Source: an uncultured Haemophilus sp. (GTDB taxonomy: Bacteria > Pseudomonadota > Gammaproteobacteria > Enterobacterales > Pasteurellaceae). From it: a DNA stretch of 6,008 nucleotides. Shown one piece after another: positions 5,425 through 6,008 of this stretch (within the stretch, counting starts at the first letter, position 1; every line of letters begins with the position of its first letter). Position numbers and translations under genes: made by a program. Under the pieces are notes generated by a model. That model was not told the DNA's origin, did not search any database, and saw only the letters and a program-made list of their open reading frames with translations. The stretch is from positions 1 through 6,008 of the forward strand of contig CABSZQ010000092.1 of NCBI GenBank assembly GCA_902482195.1, in the 5' to 3' direction.

Positions 5425-6008
5425 ATGAAGATAATTGAAGTCGATGAAGAATTGTATCAATACATTGCGGCACAAACTCAATCTATTGGAGAAAGTGCGT
5501 CTGATATTCTTCGCCGTTTGTTGAATTTACCCACTCACGCAACAAGCTCAGTTGATTTCTTTGAATCAGTCGTATCAGCTGAAACGCCAAAAAGTGCGGT
5601 GCATTCTGAGCCTGTTTTAACGGAAAAAGCAACCGAAGCATCTCAACCAAAAGTTGAACCTGTCGAACCGCCAAAAGCAGTGAAAAAACAATCGGATGAA
5701 GCAATCAATCATATTGTTGATAAAGTCCGTGCGCTCTTGAATTCTGCTGAATTTAAAGAAGAGCCAAAAGCAGTGGTGCGTTTTTTAAGTATATTGCGTA
5801 CGCTTTATCGTACCAATCCAGAAAGTTTCGCACAGGCAACAGAAAGCCTACAAGGTCGTACTCGTGTTTATTTTGCTCGTGACGAAGGGACGTTGCTTGT
5901 GGCGGGTAATCACACGAAACCAAAACAAATTCCAGATACGCCATATTGGGTGATTACCAATACCAATAGTGGCCGTAAAATGTTGATGTTAGAAGGGGCG
6001 ATGCAGTC
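5425..6008 (+). CDS. seqA: SeqA, negative modulator of replication initiation (3' end beyond window)
   Basis: DNA-binding protein that holds newly replicated, hemimethylated GATC sites and delays re-initiation at oriC in Dam-methylating bacteria. No stop occurs before the window end: 194 complete codons are present, and by alignment with E. coli SeqA (181 residues) about 15 are missing. The N-terminal oligomerisation domain has MKIIEVDEELYQYIA and IGESASDILRRLL (about 1-33). The C-terminal DNA-binding domain has GRTRVYF (144-150) and TNTNSGRK (178-185), with N179 and N181 equivalent to the Asn pair that reads hemimethylated GATC in E. coli. Between them is a linker rich in Pro, Glu, Lys and Val (about 34-100), nearly 30 residues longer than in E. 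coli and carrying an uptake signal. Start ATG with GGAG (5413-5416) eight bases upstream. Confidence 0.96.
   Translation, partial: MKIIEVDEELYQYIAAQTQSIGESASDILRRLLNLPTHATSSVDFFESVVSAETPKSAVHSEPVLTEKATEASQPKVEPVEPPKAVKKQSDEAINHIVDKVRALLNSAEFKEEPKAVVRFLSILRTLYRTNPESFAQATESLQGRTRVYFARDEGTLLVAGNHTKPKQIPDTPYWVITNTNSGRKMLMLEGAMQ
5592..5600 (+). repeat. DNA uptake signal sequence in the seqA linker
   Basis: Exact AAGTGCGGT preceded by AAA, translated as Lys-Ser-Ala-Val (residues about 56-59) in the low-complexity linker of SeqA. The downstream AT-rich tracts of the extended consensus are weak here. Confidence 0.9.

Noticed and set aside
5483..5944. Two - strand frames opposite seqA
   Set aside because: The + strand frame is clearly SeqA with conserved domains; these are shadows.

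Overview
The window looks like ordinary chromosomal DNA from a Haemophilus-type member of the Pasteurellaceae (H. influenzae, H. haemolyticus, H. parainfluenzae group). The DNA is AT-rich, the seven proteins all read as gammaproteobacterial housekeeping proteins, and the 9-bp Haemophilus uptake signal core AAGTGCGGT occurs seven times in 6 kb. I cannot fix the species from sequence alone.

Layout from left to right. Positions 1-194 are a non-coding leader with a long imperfect hairpin (36-94) and a compact purC control region: PurR operator, uptake signal and a perfect -10 box. On the + strand follow purC (SAICAR synthase, purine synthesis), an intrinsic terminator, a yeeZ-like NAD(P)-binding protein, and argG (argininosuccinate synthase, arginine synthesis). 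Two hairpins in 3362-3434 separate argG from the convergent - strand genes. These are, in transcription order, ybfF (alpha/beta hydrolase), fldA (long-chain flavodoxin) and fur (ferric uptake regulator). A divergent 70-bp spacer then leads to seqA on the + strand, a replication-sequestration protein cut off by the window end; only its last residues are missing.

How the genes relate. purC and argG are biosynthetic genes, with a PurR site clearly in front of purC. The fldA-fur pair couples an iron-free electron carrier to the iron-sensing repressor. In front of fldA lie three AATTCT(C/T)ATTT units at exact 20-bp intervals. They overlap a good extended -10 promoter and look like a multi-site Fur operator, so Fur probably controls both the flavodoxin and itself. 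The ybfF/seqA divergent pair and the ybfF-fldA-fur order match the E. coli neighbourhood, except that ybfE is absent.

No defence system, prophage, insertion sequence, CRISPR array, tRNA or rRNA is visible, and I found no convincing undescribed gene system. The points worth a second look are regulatory: the 20-bp Fur-like array, the 36-94 hairpin with two G-U pairs, a promoter embedded in the purC terminator, the stacked terminators at the argG/fur junction, and the extended SeqA linker carrying an uptake signal.
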